Source: Thinopyrum elongatum
Taxonomy: Eukaryota > Streptophyta > Magnoliopsida > Poales > Poaceae
Length of the DNA: 64,000 nt
Direction: 5' to 3'
Assembly (NCBI GenBank): GCA_011799875.1
Contig: CM022301.1
Location: 327,874,929-327,938,928, forward strand
Positions 27,249 to 39,215 of the stretch are shown one piece after another. Below the pieces are notes generated by a model, which did not search any database, had not been told where the DNA came from, and was given only the letters and a program-made list of their open reading frames with translations. The position numbers and the translations under genes are program-made. Each line of letters begins with the position of its first letter. Position 1 is the stretch's first letter.

Positions 27249-28418
27249 GATAAATTAAGTTCAATTAATCAAATTACTTAAGAACTCCCACTTAAATAAA
27301 CATCCCTCAAGTTATCTAAGTGATACATGATCCATATCAACTAACCCATGTTCGATCATCACGTGAGATGGGGTAGTCATCAATGGTGAACATCTCTATG
27401 TTGATCATATCTACTATATGACTCATGTTCGGCCTTTCGGTCTCCAGTGTTCCGAGACCATGTCTGTACATGCTAGGCTCGTCAAGTTTAACCCAAGTAT
27501 TCTGCATGTGCAAAACTGTCTTACACCCGTTGTATGTGAACGTAGAGTCTATCACACCCGATCATCACGTGGTGTCTCGAAACGACGAACTGTAGCAACA
27601 GTGCATACTCAGGGAGAACACTTTTACCTTGAAATTTAGTGAAGGGATCATCTTATAATGCTACCGCCGTACTAAGCAAAATAAGATGCATAAAAGATAA
27701 ACACCACAAGCAATCAAAATATGTGACATGATATGGCCATCATCTTGTGCTTTCGATCTCCATCTCCAAAGCATCGTCATGATCTCCATAGTCACCGGCT
27801 CGACACCTTGATCTCCATCGTTGCGTCGGGGTCGTCTCGCTAGCTATTGATTCTACAACCATTGCTAACGCATAGCGATAAAGTAAAGCAATTACAGGGT
27901 GTTTTGCACTTCATACAATAAAGAGACAACCCAAAGGCTCCTGCCGGTTGTCAATATTACAAAACATGATCATCTCATACAATAATGTATATCACATCAC
28001 GTCTTGACCATATCACATCACAACATGCCCTGCAAAAACAAGTTAGACGTCCTCTACTTTGTTGTTGCAAGTTTTACGTGGCTGCTACGGGCTTCTAGCA
28101 AGAACCCTTCTTACCTACGCATAAACCACAACGGTGATTCATCAAGTTTGTTGTTTTAACCTTCTTTAAGGACCGGTCGCAGTCAAATTCGATTCAACTA
28201 AAGTAGGAGAAACAGACACCCGCCAGCCACCTTTATGCAAAACTAGTTGCATGTCAGTCGGTGGAACCAGTATCATGTGCGTGGACATGTAAGGTTGGTC
28301 CGGGCCGCTTCATCCCACATTACCGCCGAATCAAAATAAGATGTTGGTGGTAAGCAGTATGACTGTCACCGCCCACAACTCTTTGTGTTCTACTTGTGCA
28401 TATCATCTACGCATAGAC
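27249..28418 (-). other. 5' leader of the Copia element
   Basis: This is about 1.2 kb between the primer site and gag on the minus strand. I see no supported coding frame. Long leaders of this kind are known in BARE/Angela elements. Confidence 0.6.
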
Positions 28419-28434
28419 CTGGCTCATGATGCCA
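28419..28434 (-). other. Primer binding site, initiator tRNA-Met type, altered
   Basis: The minus strand right after the 5' LTR reads TGGCATCATGAGCCAGG, close to the Copia consensus TGGTATCAGAGC but with one substitution and an extra base. Confidence 0.65.
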
Positions 28435-28435
28435 C

Positions 28436-30205
28436 TGTTGGGAAACGTTGCATGAAAACAAAAAAATTCTACGCACACGCAATGATCTATCCATGGAGAT
28501 GCATAGCAACGAGGGGGAGAGTGTGTCTACGTACCCTCGTAGACCGTAAGCAGAAGCGTTTTACAATGCGGTTGATGTAGTCGAACTTTCTTCGCACTCC
28601 AACCGATCTAGTACCGAACGCACGGCACCTCCTTGTTCTGCACACGTTCAGCTCGGTGACGTCCTCGCCTTCTTGATCCAGCAAGACGGGCGAAGTAGTA
28701 GATGATTTCCGGCAGCTTGACGGTGTGGTGATGGTGATGGTGATGCGATCTCCGCAGGGCTTCGCCTAAGCACTACGAAAATATGACCGAGGGAGAAAAC
28801 TGTGGACGGGGGCGCCGCACACGGCTAAGACAATGTTGTCCTTGTGTGGCGCCCCCTCCCCATGTATATATAGGTGGGAGGGGAGAGGAGGCAGCCTAGG
28901 GCAGCCAGGGTGTGCCCCAAGGGGCTGGCCGTCGGCCCTAGGGCTCCTGCCCTCCTGCGCCCCCCCTTCCTTGTATGAAGAAGGGGGAGGAAAGAGGGGG
29001 GAGAGGGAAGGAAGGGGGAGTCCTACTCCACACTTTCCTTTCCCTCCCCTCTTTCCTTCTCCTCCTCATAGGCCGGCCTGCTATGGGGGCACACCAGCCC
29101 CTTGTGGGCTGGTGTGTTCCCTCTCTTGGCCCATAAGGCCCATAACTTTGCCGGGGGTGCCCGGAACCCCTTCCGGTTACCCGATAAGTACCCAGTACCC
29201 CCTGAAACACTTCCAGTGTCCGAATACCATCGTCCTATATATCAATCTTTACCTCTCGACCATTTCGAGACTCCTCGTCATGTCCAGGATCTCATCCGGG
29301 ACTCCAAACAACATTCGTTCACCAAATCACATAACTCATATAATACTATATCGTCATCGAACGTTAAGTGTGCGGACCCTATGGGTTCGAGAACTATGTA
29401 GACATGACCGAGACACCTCTCCGGTCAATAACCAATAGCGGAACCTAGATGCCCATATTGGCTCCTACATATTCTACGAAGATCTTTATCGGTCGAACCG
29501 TTATGACAACATACGTAATTCCCTTTGTCCATCGGTATGTTACTTGCCCGAGATTCGATCGTCGGTATCTTCATACCTAGTTCAATCTCGCTACCGGCAA
29601 GTCTCTTTACTCGTTCCATAATACATCACCTCGTGACTAACTCCTTAGTCGTTTGCTTGCAAGCTTATGATGTGTATTACCGAGAGGGCCCAGAGATACC
29701 TCTCCAATACTCGGAGTGACAAATCATAGTCTCAATCTATGCCAACTCAACAAACACCTTCGGAGATACCTGTAGAGCATATTTATGATCACCCAGTTAC
29801 GTTGTGATGTTTGATAGCACACAAGGTATTCCTCCGGTATCCGGGAGTTGCATAATCTCATAGTCGAAGGAATATGTATTTGACATGAAGAAAGCAATAG
29901 CAATAAAACTTGAACGATCATTATGCCAAGCTAACGGATGGGTCTTGTCCATCACATCATTCTCCTAATGATGTGATCCCATTATCAAATGAAAACACAT
30001 GTCTATGGTTAGGAAACCTTAACCATCTTTGATCAATGAGCTAGTCTAGTAGAGGCTTACCAGGGACACAGTATTTGTTTATGTATTTACACATGCATTT
30101 AAGTTTCCGATCAATACAATTCTATCATGAATAATAAACCTTTATCATGAATAAGGAAATATAAAATAACATCTTTATTATTGCCTCTAGGGCATATTTC
30201 CTTCA
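28436..30205 (-). repeat. 5' LTR of the Copia element
   Basis: It has the same ends and length class as 21429-23188. On the minus strand it begins TGAAGGAAATATGCCC and ends TTTCCCAACA. It is followed on the right by GGAGG, the second target-duplication copy. Confidence 0.96.
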
Positions 30206-30596
30206 GGAGGGATTCGACATTGGCAGACGGTTTCTCAGTTGCCCCTTAGAGGTTATTGCTAAGTTCATCATTTTACTTGAGTTAATGCCACCGCTCATCC
30301 TGAATACTATTTAACATTGGCAGGGATATGAGGCTTGTGCCTTTGTTAACTAGCTGGATGAAGAATGGCATGGCAGGGCTCGGAGTGTTATCACCAAGCT
30401 CGCAGAAGATAACATAAAGCTGAAGAAGAAACTAACTGATCTGGAATATACAGTCAGTACGATGAAGTAAAAAAGAGTCAATCACAGGCAACAGATGAAA
30501 GCAAGAGACAAGAAGGAACTAGCATGTGTAGTTGTGGTTACCGCATTAGCCATGTTCTATGCACTGTTTGCAATGATGATTAGGGGTTTTGTTTGA

Positions 30597-31312
30597 CAGT
30601 ATTGCTAAAGCACATCTAGATGTGCTCTGAGTAATGCACATCTAGGTCCTATGCCATTGATGTTACGCGAAGATTCGTGTAGATATTTTCCTTTGTCTTT
30701 TTTCTTTTCCTTTGTTGTTTGATTATTACTGGCTTCATCAATAAGAAGAGATCAATGTATTGCTTGCCAACTGTCCTACTCCATTCGTACCGGTGCATAA
30801 GTCACATTACGAAAACCAAATAATCCAAAAACTTGTTCCTTGTTTTTGTCCTGAAAAAGAAATCAGCCAATAGGAGTCCTGGGGCTAGTATGCATTCAAT
30901 GACTTCAGACTACTTAGCATAACATGCAATGGTCAATCCTCTGCACGCAATGGTATTGATTACCAAATAATCATCAAGTTCTCTCGTTTTTCCCCCACCT
31001 AGGTCGCCAGTACGTAGGGAGTAGTACTATGAAAAATGCTTGTTTCATATTTGGACGCTCCAACGCGTGTGCGTAATTATCACATTGAGAACTGCGCAAC
31101 CCCGGAAATTTGGAGCGACTAGGTATAAATAATTGTGGTTGATTATATCAGCGGTTAGATAATACGTCAATCCGCCGCTTCAATTGGCATTCCTCTTCTC
31201 TGCATACCCCGCTTAAGTGTCCATCATCTTCATCGTCCCCGGCCAGCCGCGCTACACACTTGCACACACTCTGCAATCTCTCTTTCTCGCGGTTTTTATA
31301 CGTACCGCAGCC
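30597..31312 (+). promoter_or_regulatory. Spacer with TATA box between the GRF-like gene and acidic ORF, copy 1
   Basis: This is non-coding. TATAAAT at 31124-31130 lies 183 bases before the ATG of the acidic ORF, on the right strand. The copy 2 equivalent (50080-50795) has TACAAAT in that place. An inverted ACATCTAGATGTGC-like motif lies near 30605-30625. Confidence 0.5.
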
Positions 31313-31690
31313 ATGTCGAGCGACAGCGAGGACGACAGTTCCGCCAGCAATCTGGCGCCCGATGATAGGTCAACATCGGAATCATCCCACTCGTCTTCCA
31401 TGAGTCCGGCGTCGAGCCCAGACCTCGATTATATCTGGATCATGGAAGGGACGCCGCCTCCGGAGTCATCAGACGACAACCAGACGGACAAGGAGCCATC
31501 GGAGGATGAAGAAGAGGACGACGATAATGATGAGGAGGAATGGTCGAATGAGGAGGAGGAGGACGACGACAGCAATGACGATGACGACGACGGCGGCGAT
31601 GAAAAGCCAACGGTCAGCGGCAAGAAGCGTCCTCTCCAAGACGATGTCGCGGGGCCATCCAACAACAGCAACAACAAGAAGAAGGACTAA
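31313..31690 (+). CDS. Acidic low-complexity protein of the CACTA element, 125 aa (copy 1)
   Basis: This intact frame runs from ATG (31313) to TAA (31690). The protein starts MSSDSEDDSSASNLAP, then a Ser-rich part, then a run of Asp and Glu over about 45 residues, then a basic end (SGKKRP, NNKKKD). Similar Asp/Glu-rich tails occur in chromatin-associated proteins, but I recognise no family. It reads towards the 5' TIR, in line with the GRF-like gene. The counterpart in copy 2 (50079-49705) is also open from end to end, which supports it as real. An acceptable TATA box lies at 31124. Confidence 0.6.
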   Translation: MSSDSEDDSSASNLAPDDRSTSESSHSSSMSPASSPDLDYIWIMEGTPPPESSDDNQTDKEPSEDEEEDDDNDEEEWSNEEEEDDDSNDDDDDGGDEKPTVSGKKRPLQDDVAGPSNNSNNKKKD

Positions 31691-31829
31691 ATTAAGCAGA
31701 CGGTATATATCTCTGTTTCTGTTCGCTCATATTAATTCGTTATCTCTGTTTCCCCTGTCAATCTCACCGCAGACGGTTAGTAATACGTATTCGACAGAGA
31801 TCTTTTACATTATCGCCCACAGGTTGGTT

Positions 31830-32272
31830 TCTTAAATTGTGTGCCCTGTTGAGCACACAATTCACAAAAAAAGACCGCATGGGCTGTCTATAATGATCGC
31901 ACACAATTCTGATTACCGACCTGTTTGCCGGGTATCACACACATCTTGTTTCGCCGAATAGTTTGTGTTTAACTCGATCATCGCAAATGGTTCATCGGAG
32001 CGAACTGTATGCCGTATATCGCACACACCTTGATCTGGCTGCCCGTTTCTGTTATTCTGTCTCATCGCAAATAGTTCGTATGGATCAACCGTATGCCCCG
32101 CATCGCACACACAATTACAATCTGAACCGTGTTTGATGTATCCGCCATCGCAAAAGTTTTGCATCTTTTTTGACGGTTTATTTACATCACCGTTTGCGAT
32201 TAATGCATTGCACACGGTTTCATCGAAGGGTCTCTGATTGTAGTGTCGCGTTAGTATCATCCTGCAGTAGTG
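31830..32272 (-). repeat. 5' TIR and subterminal repeats of CACTA copy 1
   Basis: The TIR CACTACTGCAGGATGATAC starts at 32272 (minus strand). Inside it are short motifs in both orientations: GTGTGCGAT, CACACGGTTT, GCAAATGGTTC and TATCGCACACA. They repeat every 40-80 bases. In CACTA elements such motifs are the binding sites of the transposition proteins. The arrangement matches 49124-49580. Confidence 0.88.
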
Positions 32273-32475
32273 CCAGTGAAGATCAGATCGCCCCGAGTGT
32301 CGGCGACATACTCCAGGTTGTCGAACCTGATCTCCTGCTCAGGGGCGAAATTGCCGATCTGGTCAAGGTGACCGGTCGGGTTGGCGTGTAGAATGATGCT
32401 GCCGAACACGAAGAGCTGGACGGGTACAAAGATGTCCCCGATGCAGATGCCATCGCCAATGACTAAGCGAGCCAT
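32273..32475 (-). pseudogene. N-terminal gag-like fragment of the Gypsy element
   Basis: The frame MARLVIGDGICIGDIFVPVQ, then FVFGSIILHANPTGHLDQIG and EQEIRFDNLEYVADTRGDLI, follows the Gypsy 5' LTR. It ends at the CACTA insertion after 68 codons. It matches my recollection of the leader protein of this Triticeae Gypsy family; the function is not known to me. Confidence 0.6.
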
Positions 32476-33012
32476 CGATCTTTTGACGATCCTACAGCGG
32501 AACTCTCATTAAAAGCACCAATGCCGGTGTCAAAACCGGCAGATCTCGGGTAGGGGGTCCTGAGCTGTGGATCTTGGATCGATGGGTCACAGGGAACGCA
32601 GAGACAGTGTTTACCCAAGTTCGGGCCCTCTCGAGGAGGTAAAACCCGATGTCCTGCTTGGTTGTATTGATGTGTGTGTACGACAATTACAGAGTTGATC
32701 TACCTCGAGATCAGATGAACTAACCCTAGGTGGGTATGGTAGTAATGGTTCTCTTTTGTACGGTCTAACCCTCTGGTTTATATAGACACCAGGAGTACCT
32801 AGGGTTACATATGGTTGGTTACCATTCGGGGGAAAACATGCTGGTTACGCTAACTAGGCTTGGAGGATACGCCAAGTCTTCGGAGGTTTCCTTCTGGAGC
32901 ACGGGGTCGCCTGTAGTCCGGCCTTCCATTGTTGAATCATGAGCAGCCCACCAATCTGGCCCATGAAAGATAGGTTGGTAGCCCGAGGACCCCTTAGTTC
33001 GGGACACCCTCA
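32273..33012 (-). mobile_element. Gypsy retrotransposon 5' end, cut by CACTA copy 1
   Basis: On the minus strand a 485-base LTR (33012-32528) runs TGAGGGTGTCCCGAAC to GGTTTTGACA. It has the TTTATATAG promoter box (around 32777) and the CCCTACCCGAGATCTGCCGG end of a widespread Triticeae Gypsy family. It is followed by TTGGTGCTTTTAATGAGAGTTCCG and then the gag start. The element stops abruptly at the CACTA TIR, so CACTA copy 1 inserted into this older Gypsy element. The rest of the element lies beyond copy 1, outside the window. Confidence 0.82.
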
Positions 33013-33681
33013 GTCATGGCATGTGCACAACTTCCCTGACCTCCCTATTCCGCCGCACCTTGACCTCGTTGTCTTCGGTCAAGATCAGTGCCTCTGGGAG
33101 CCTGGTGACGGCAACGCCATCACCATCGCGGCTGCATCCTATGCCGAGCCAGGAAGGTGTTGTATCCGTGAGCGGAAGGCAGCCTACCTCGACCTTTGAG
33201 CGTAATCTGCCGATTCAGCCTCCTCCATGACCCAGAGGATGGGCTCGATCGGCGATCAACGCCCTTTTGCCGAATAGCCACATCTCCTCCTCCACGTTCA
33301 CCTCCGTTGAGATATCCAATGCCTTCTTCCACATCTCCCGCAAGTTCGTGAACCACAAGCTGATCTCAAGGAGCCTCACCAGCTTCAGCGGATCCCGCCC
33401 GCGATCTTCGCTGTACGCACTTCCCACTCCGTCATTGCAATCCGGATGGAAAGGATATCTACACCGATTGCAGGATTTAGCATTGGATTCACAGCGAGAA
33501 CCGAGAAGAGGGAGCAAGGGATGGGACAACCACTATCAAGAGAGGAAAAAGAGCTCGGAGTAGGCAAAGGGTGGGGGTTGGGGTAGTTATGGCGAGATGG
33601 GGAGTGGTGCCTTTTTGCCTCCCACACTTCCAGTGTACCGCTCCACCTCCATACATGGAGTTTCTTAGCTCGAGCTCACAT
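33013..33681 (-). other. Unidentified gene-like stretch
   Basis: This is GC-balanced sequence with a 104-codon frame on the minus strand (33529-33215; SCNRCRYPFHPDCNDG, KKALDISTEVNVEEEMWLFG) and shorter frames on both strands. The CxxC...C spacing is weakly finger-like. I recognise no family and cannot tell a gene relic from chance. The Gypsy LTR abuts it on the left and a MITE on the right. Confidence 0.3.
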
Positions 33682-34008
33682 GAGCTCGGGTGAACGGTAA
33701 ACTCCGAAAAAACAGTATATTTTTTGAAAAAATCTGATTTTTTTACAAGAAATATTGATGTTTTTTCTACCCGTGCAAATTTCATGATGGAAACACATTC
33801 GTGAGGTGTGTGAAGAAAAAACAAAATGGATGCTCCAAAAAGAGTGTTTTGGAAGCATTTTATAGCATTGATTTTTTTGCCCATACCTCCACCCTCGCGA
33901 AATTTTGCAGGCGTGTAGAAAAAACATCAATGTTTCTTGTCAAAATAATCAGAACTTTTTATTTTTTTTTGTTATTTTTTTTTAGGAATTTACTGTTTAC
34001 TCGAGCTC
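33682..34008. mobile_element. Foldback MITE
   Basis: The ends are inverted: GAGCTCGGGTGAACGGTAAA at 33682 and its imperfect complement ending GAGCTC at 34008. The inner arms also pair, for example ACAAGAAATATTGATG against CATCAATGTTTCTTGT. It is AT-rich and has no coding frame. The target duplication is not clear. Confidence 0.7.
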
Positions 34009-34484
34009 ACAATAACACTTTCGTCCACTTCCTCCCTACTCCACCAAAACGTATGTGCAAGTATATTTGCCCGACCAAAGGAACACGGGAAAGTCTTACG
34101 TATTTTCAAACACAACAAATGGACGACGGATTATAAACCGAACATTGGCCCGGTACAGTGCCACCTAGTTAACCCGCAAAAAAAAAGAAAAAAAAAAGAA
34201 AGAACAGCAACAGTGCTACATAGTCAGAGTACAGTCAGTGCGAGTCGCGCATGGATCGGTCTGCAGATCGCATCTGGAAATTATTAACCTGGACTGGTCC
34301 CGGCCGGACTGTGCACAGACAACAGACAAGGCAACGAGCAGACAACAGTTTCACAGATAATCACAGATAAGCTACGGCTAGTTTTCCAGATTATTTAAGT
34401 CTGATAGTCATTGTTTCTCCCTCAACGATCGATCTGCGACTCTAGAGGGTATATTGCTCTTCTTCTCATCACGCATGATCATGG
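34009..34484. other. 3' flank of the YUCCA gene
   Basis: I see no gene or repeat here beyond A-rich runs near 34180-34205. It should hold the 3' UTR and poly(A) signals of the minus-strand YUCCA gene. Confidence 0.4.
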
Positions 34485-37400
34485 TCAGGCTTGATGGCGC
34501 TTCTTCTTCTTGCTGATGTCCTCGGCGATGGACTCGGCGTCCTCGCAGCTCCCGTAGAGGCCCCTCCTCACCATCCCCGCGCAGTAGAGGCCGTTCTCCC
34601 CCTTCCAGTGCTCCGGGTAGCTCCGCCGCGCCATTCCGTCCTCGCCGATCAGCCCATCGTCACTCTGAGAGAACAAAAGGAAAACACAGAGGTGATCAGG
34701 CTGGACGGATCATCAGCAAGTTTGCGTCCCAAATCCCCACATTGTGCATATGTGTGGCTAGGTCTCAGTCGACTGAGACTTAACCAAGCCTAAGTCAAGT
34801 GAACTTAACATGTGAGAAAGAAAAAGAAAAATTAAAAAAAATTGCACGAAAATCCATGTAAGATCCCGTGGATATAGCATCGACTGAGACTTGGTTAAGT
34901 CTCAGTTGACTGAGATTTAGCAATCTCGATAGTAATAGTACAGATCGACATGTCTATTTTCAGGCGTGCACTTTCAGCATGCGTAGCAGGAACAGTACGT
35001 GAACGCACGCGTGCATGTTCCGGAAAGACGAGACCAGGAACCGAGCTGAGTTTTGCTTCTTGCCAAAGTCTCGTCTCTCGTCTCCAAAGGGACATGCATG
35101 CACGAACCTCTTCTCTTGTTTTTTATCAACAAAATGTACCAATTATGAATCATGATGTACCGATCCCTGTGCGACCAAGTTGGTACACAGGACGTGCATG
35201 CGTCGATGTTCTGTATACATGTGGCAGCATGAGCTGGATGCATGGACGGAGGGACGTAAAAAACTTACCTTGAGCCACTTCTTGGTTGTGCTCCGGTAGC
35301 CGGTGGCGAAGACGATGGCATCAAATGGGTGCCGCTTGCCGTCGGCGAACTCCACGACGTTTCCGTCCACAGACTTCATCGCCGGCAGGACCTGCACGTG
35401 TTCGCATCCGTTTGAATTAAGCATGCAATTTATAACTCCGTTCAGCTTGAAGTTAAGAGGGTGGACTTTCTAAATCCGCAGCAGGTATGCCTCTATCTAG
35501 AGTTCTATACCATCCATTTTTTTCTCATCAAGAGGTTTATAAACAAAACGATATATAAACTTGAAACTTTTCAAATCAACAATAAACCTAGAATTTCCCG
35601 CAAAAAGAAAAATCCGCAGAAACAACACAACTTCTGTGCATAGAAAAGATTTCAGTTTTTTCGGTGGAGCTACAGATATAGAATAAGATTTTATGTTCAA
35701 TAATCTATATCATTTTAAGCATTGAAATTGCACGAAAAATAAAAAATATTTGTCTACACATAGCGGTTATAATGTCTTGGTGACCAGAAAAGTTTTAAGT
35801 TCATAAATTGTTTTGGTTGAGAAAAAAAGAGGGAATCCTATATCGATCCTATGTTTTCAATTCCTAAATATCTACAACTTACTATCTATTTTTCTAGCCA
35901 TGCAACCATACCACATAAACAAGTTATGCATTCAAGTCATAAATTACAAAAAAAAAATCATTACTCTATGCATGAAACGCTGCCACATCATAAATTAATG
36001 CATGTTAATTATTCACAGGTTAGTTTTGCATCAGATTTTGTATTGACATTCTTTGTATTATGAGCAAAAATAAAAGAAAAAAATTGAAGCTATATTCGAA
36101 AACACTGTTTACATGAATAGTAAGGTCTTGATTATATTTTCTTCGCTAAAAATACCACAGGTGTAATTACTCCACGAAATTTCAACATGCGTACAGTGGT
36201 GACCAAGTTTGATACCTCAAATTTTAGAAATTTTAGATTTTTCTCTAGTATTTTTAAAATTTTACTATTCATGTGTGTGCGCATTTAACTATGTTCATGT
36301 GTGTATTTCCCTCTTGTAGCCATCTATGTTATGTAATCTGTTTGTTGATGACTTTGAATTCATTGCTTCCATCAACTTTAATAAAAATGATTGTATGTAT
36401 CACAATAAGTGTTTCAACCTGATTTTCAAACAAAAAATAAGTCCAACATCCATTAATTTTCACTGACCTGGATCTCGCCGGTCTTAATCTTGGCGTAGGT
36501 CCCGACGTCAACGACAGGGTAGGCTGGGGTGTGGATCTTCATGGAGAAGGGCCCAATGGCGGGCCGGCGGAGGCCGTAGCGGGAGGTGTCCCCGAACACG
36601 ACGCTGCACATGAAGAGCACGATCCTGTCGATCAGCCACAGCGGCAGGTACCTGTGTAGCGTCATCGCCACGTTCCAGATCTCCTTGGTCACGAGGTGAA
36701 GCTGCATGCAGCCACAGTAACAACAAATAATTAATTCACACGACCGCTGCAGCGCATTGCAGTCAATTATTTAGCTGGCTGCGGACAAAACGACAATGGT
36801 CTTTACTGGTTGCATCACATGGTCCATCACTGAAAATACAGAAGGCCATATACATCGGGTTAAACTAACCAAGTTGTTGATCACGGACGTGAATGGGTGG
36901 TTTGCTGCTATTTGCAAGTTGTCTTTAATATTTGACCTATATAAGCGACAGAGACACGGAAATCCAACTCGGTGCCCAGGTTCATCTGCTCCCGGTCAGA
37001 AAAAAAATCAAAACAAATACTAGAAGAATTTAAAAAAATCCAATTTTTTTGTGTGGTAGATAATTTGATTCTTGAGGTTCGCTCCAAATTTCAACTCATT
37101 TGTATATCTGAGCAGCTCTCGACAAAAAAAAAATCAGATCAGAACAATGCGTGAACAGTAAACTTTTTTACAGACCCTGATTATGTTTTTTTTGCCGAGA
37201 ACTGCTCAGATGTCTAAATGAGTTGAAATTTGAAACAGACCTCACGCATCAAATTATCTAACAAAAAAATAGATATTTTTGAATTTTTCTAGTATTTATT
37301 TTGATTTTTTTTCATTAGCGTGGGTGCAGCTGAGTCCGGGAGCAGAAACTCCGTGTCTAGAGAGACAGGGCTCTGTCATCTGCTGAGCGGCGTGCTGACT

Positions 37401-39215
37401 AGAAGCGAGTCAGCAGGATCCTATGCTGCCATAGATCAATTTGCCACCGATTGCGGTTGCTCATTACGCAGTGCCGAACATTAGTGCCTGCCTACCGTGA
37501 CCCGCGTGCGCGTGTGAGAATGAGATCCGTGGTTAATTATCCTGCGGAGCGACTGGCTCCGTTGCGGCATTGAATAATCGTGTTGTGCTGCTGCCTGCAG
37601 CGATTTGTTGGCATCGATCCGGTCGATCAGGCTATATGTGGGAACAGTACAGGTAAATGGATCCAAGGATCAAACGTCAAAAACTACATAGAGTGGTACA
37701 TTATACTATTAGCTAGCTATGGGTTCTACGTGCATGCAGTGTCGATCGAGTGGGTACGGTGGTAGGCTGGCAGCAGTCCTAGTGTCGCCTTCTTTCTTAG
37801 AAAAACCTGAAGGTTCTTGGACGGGGGAGGGCACACTGACCAAGCTGTTGCAATGTTAACTGAATATGTACTACTCTGATTTGAGAACAACCGAATGGTT
37901 GGTAGCCATGACGATTCAGGAGTTCAGAACGAGCACAGCACAGCGCCCGATCTGCTAGGTCGTGACGTAAAAAATAGAGCAGAAATAAGACCATGCATAC
38001 ATGCACAAACAGGATCGATCATTCGGAGCCGTCCAACGGCCATAGAGCGCGCGGTACAGCTCAACTCCTACTACATGCAAAACGGAGCGAACCACGCATG
38101 CAGCCATGCACACCGGGGGCGCCAACTTTGCCGTGTGGAGCTCGTCACCCTATGACTGTGGGCCGGGCACGCGTGCATGAACCGCCACCAGGCGTGCGTG
38201 CTCCTGCGTGCTGGCACAACGGCACACGTGTTGATGTAAAACGTACTGGCTAGTAACTGATTTAACTCATATACACGCGCCCCTTCAAAAAAAAAGTAAT
38301 TGATTTAACTACCAAATCATTTTGCTAACCTCCTAAAAAGTTGTTAATTTTTGGCAAGTTTTACCATCGCGCGCCAGATATTGTTACTATCAAATTTTCG
38401 GTAGCAACCAAACAGACCTAGTAAGAAGCATTAAACATACCGTAAGTAAGAAACGCTGCACATACGTTGAGTAAGAAACATTAAAAGCAACTGGCCTCAC
38501 CGTGGACCCTTAATTAAGAAACAGTAAACATACTGCTAGTTGGCAAGTAGTAACTGACCTCGCTGCGGATGATAATGGAGGTGGCGGCGCCAGCCTCGGC
38601 GAGGTCGTAGGCGATCTCCATGCCGGAGTTGCCGGACCCGACGACGAGCACCGCCTTCCCCTCCATCCCCTTGCCCGTCCGGTACTCGCAGGCGTGCATC
38701 ACCTTCCCGGGGAAGCCGTCCAGCCCCGGCACCTCCGGCAGAACCTTCTCGTCGTTCTCCCCAGCGGCGGCCACCAGGTGGCTCGCGGCGTAGCGCTCCA
38801 CCAGCCCCGTGGCGTGGTCGACGGCCTCGACGACCCACGCGCCCCGCGCCTCGTCGAAACGGGCCTCGCGGACCTCGCGGCGGAGCCGGACGCGGACGCC
38901 GAAGCGGGCCGCGTAGTCGTCGAGGTAGCGCACGAAGTCGTCGCGCGGGAGGTAGGTCGGGGCCGCGGGGCCGTGCGGCGCGTGCGGCAGCGCCGAGTAC
39001 TGCTTGGCGAGGTGGAGGCGGATGCGGTCGTAGGTGCGGTTCCGCCACAGCGACCCCACGCAGTCGTCGCGCTCCAGGACGAGGCTCCGGACCCCGCGCA
39101 GGGACAGGCACGCAGCGGCCGCCAGGCCCGACGGGCCCGCCCCGACGATGACCACCTCCTCCTCGTGCTCCTGCTCCTCCTCCGGTGGTCTCTCCCCCTC
39201 CGCCGCCTGCGCCAT
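34485..39215 (-). CDS. YUC: YUCCA-type flavin monooxygenase (auxin biosynthesis), four exons, 397 aa
   Basis: YUCCA enzymes turn indole-3-pyruvate into indole-3-acetic acid, the last step of the main auxin pathway, using FAD and NADPH. Exons: 39215-38559, 36701-36468, 35391-35269 and 34664-34485. All introns are GT-AG and all joins are in phase 0, giving 219+78+41+59 residues. Motifs: FAD-binding [10 protein letters not shown] (GAGPSG at 25-30), [19 protein letters not shown]-binding [12 protein letters not shown] (193-198), [15 protein letters not shown] (325-329) and the C-terminal [16 protein letters not shown]. The start ATG has a good context (GCCCATGGCG) and a TATA box upstream. No break is seen. 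The RYGL-RP and MVRRGLYG features suggest the YUC10/11-like group, a guess without a tree. Introns contain MITEs. It is the only intact host gene in the window. Confidence 0.95.
34757..34921. mobile_element. MITE in YUCCA intron 3
   Basis: This is a 165-base element with inverted ends GCTAGGTCTCAGTCGACTGAG and its partner (GCTAAATCTCAGTCAACTGAG, inverted). The arms go on with ACTTAACCAAG. The middle is A-rich. It has no coding frame. Confidence 0.75.
35392..36467 (-). other. YUCCA intron 2
   Basis: This 1076-base intron is strongly AT-rich. I see no gene or clear repeat in it. Confidence 0.7.
36950..37360. mobile_element. Foldback MITE in YUCCA intron 1
   Basis: The ends pair as inverted repeats: AGACACGGAA near 36950 with TCCGTGTCT near 37350, then CTGCTCCCGG with CCGGGAGCAG, then AAAAATCAAAACAAATACTAG with its complement near 37290-37310. 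Inside, TTTCAACTCATTTGTATATC pairs with a copy near 37205-37225. The element is about 410 bases with no coding frame. Confidence 0.75.

Larger units (their letters stand above)
21429..30205 (-). mobile_element. Angela/BARE/WIS-like Copia retrotransposon nested in the GRF-like gene of copy 1
   Basis: It has complete ends with a perfect 5-bp target duplication GGAGG (21424-21428 and 30206-30210). The LTRs are 1760 and 1770 bases. Coding is on the minus strand in Copia order: gag, protease, integrase, reverse transcriptase, RNase H. The LTR end TGAAGGAAATATGCCCTAG (minus strand) is the mark of the Angela/BARE/WIS group of Triticeae. Copy 2 shows the empty site with a single GGAGG (near 51180). 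The polyprotein is broken by stops and shifts, so this copy is not autonomous. Confidence 0.95.
21056..30596 (+). pseudogene. GRF zinc-finger-like gene with coiled coil and membrane tail, broken (copy 1)
   Basis: It reads opposite to the transposase. Blocks: ATG at 21056 (MRTSGADGFGAAAPARIAAL, ending in a stop after YPDLF); a second exon from 21287 after a C-rich acceptor, cut by the Copia element at 21428 and resuming at 30211-30251; a last exon 30324-30596. Exons two and three join to a GRF-type finger: LSCV, then GFDIGRRFLSCPLE, then GYEACAFVN and LDEEW. A charged helix (KLAEDNIKLKKKLTDLE) and a hydrophobic tail (LACVVVVTALAMFYALFAMM) follow. Stops replace W after AFVN and Q before KRVNHRQQ. 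GRF fingers bind nucleic acid in known proteins. A membrane-tail form of such proteins is common in plants, with function unknown to me. Confidence 0.7.

Noticed and set aside
32273..33012. Host gene next to the CACTA end
   Set aside because: The LTR ends, promoter box and position of the frame after the LTR show a Gypsy 5' end.
34485..39215. Glucosinolate-type flavin monooxygenase instead of YUCCA
   Set aside because: [14 protein letters not shown], the phase-0 four-exon structure and the FATGY and HWKGENGLY tail fit YUCCA.
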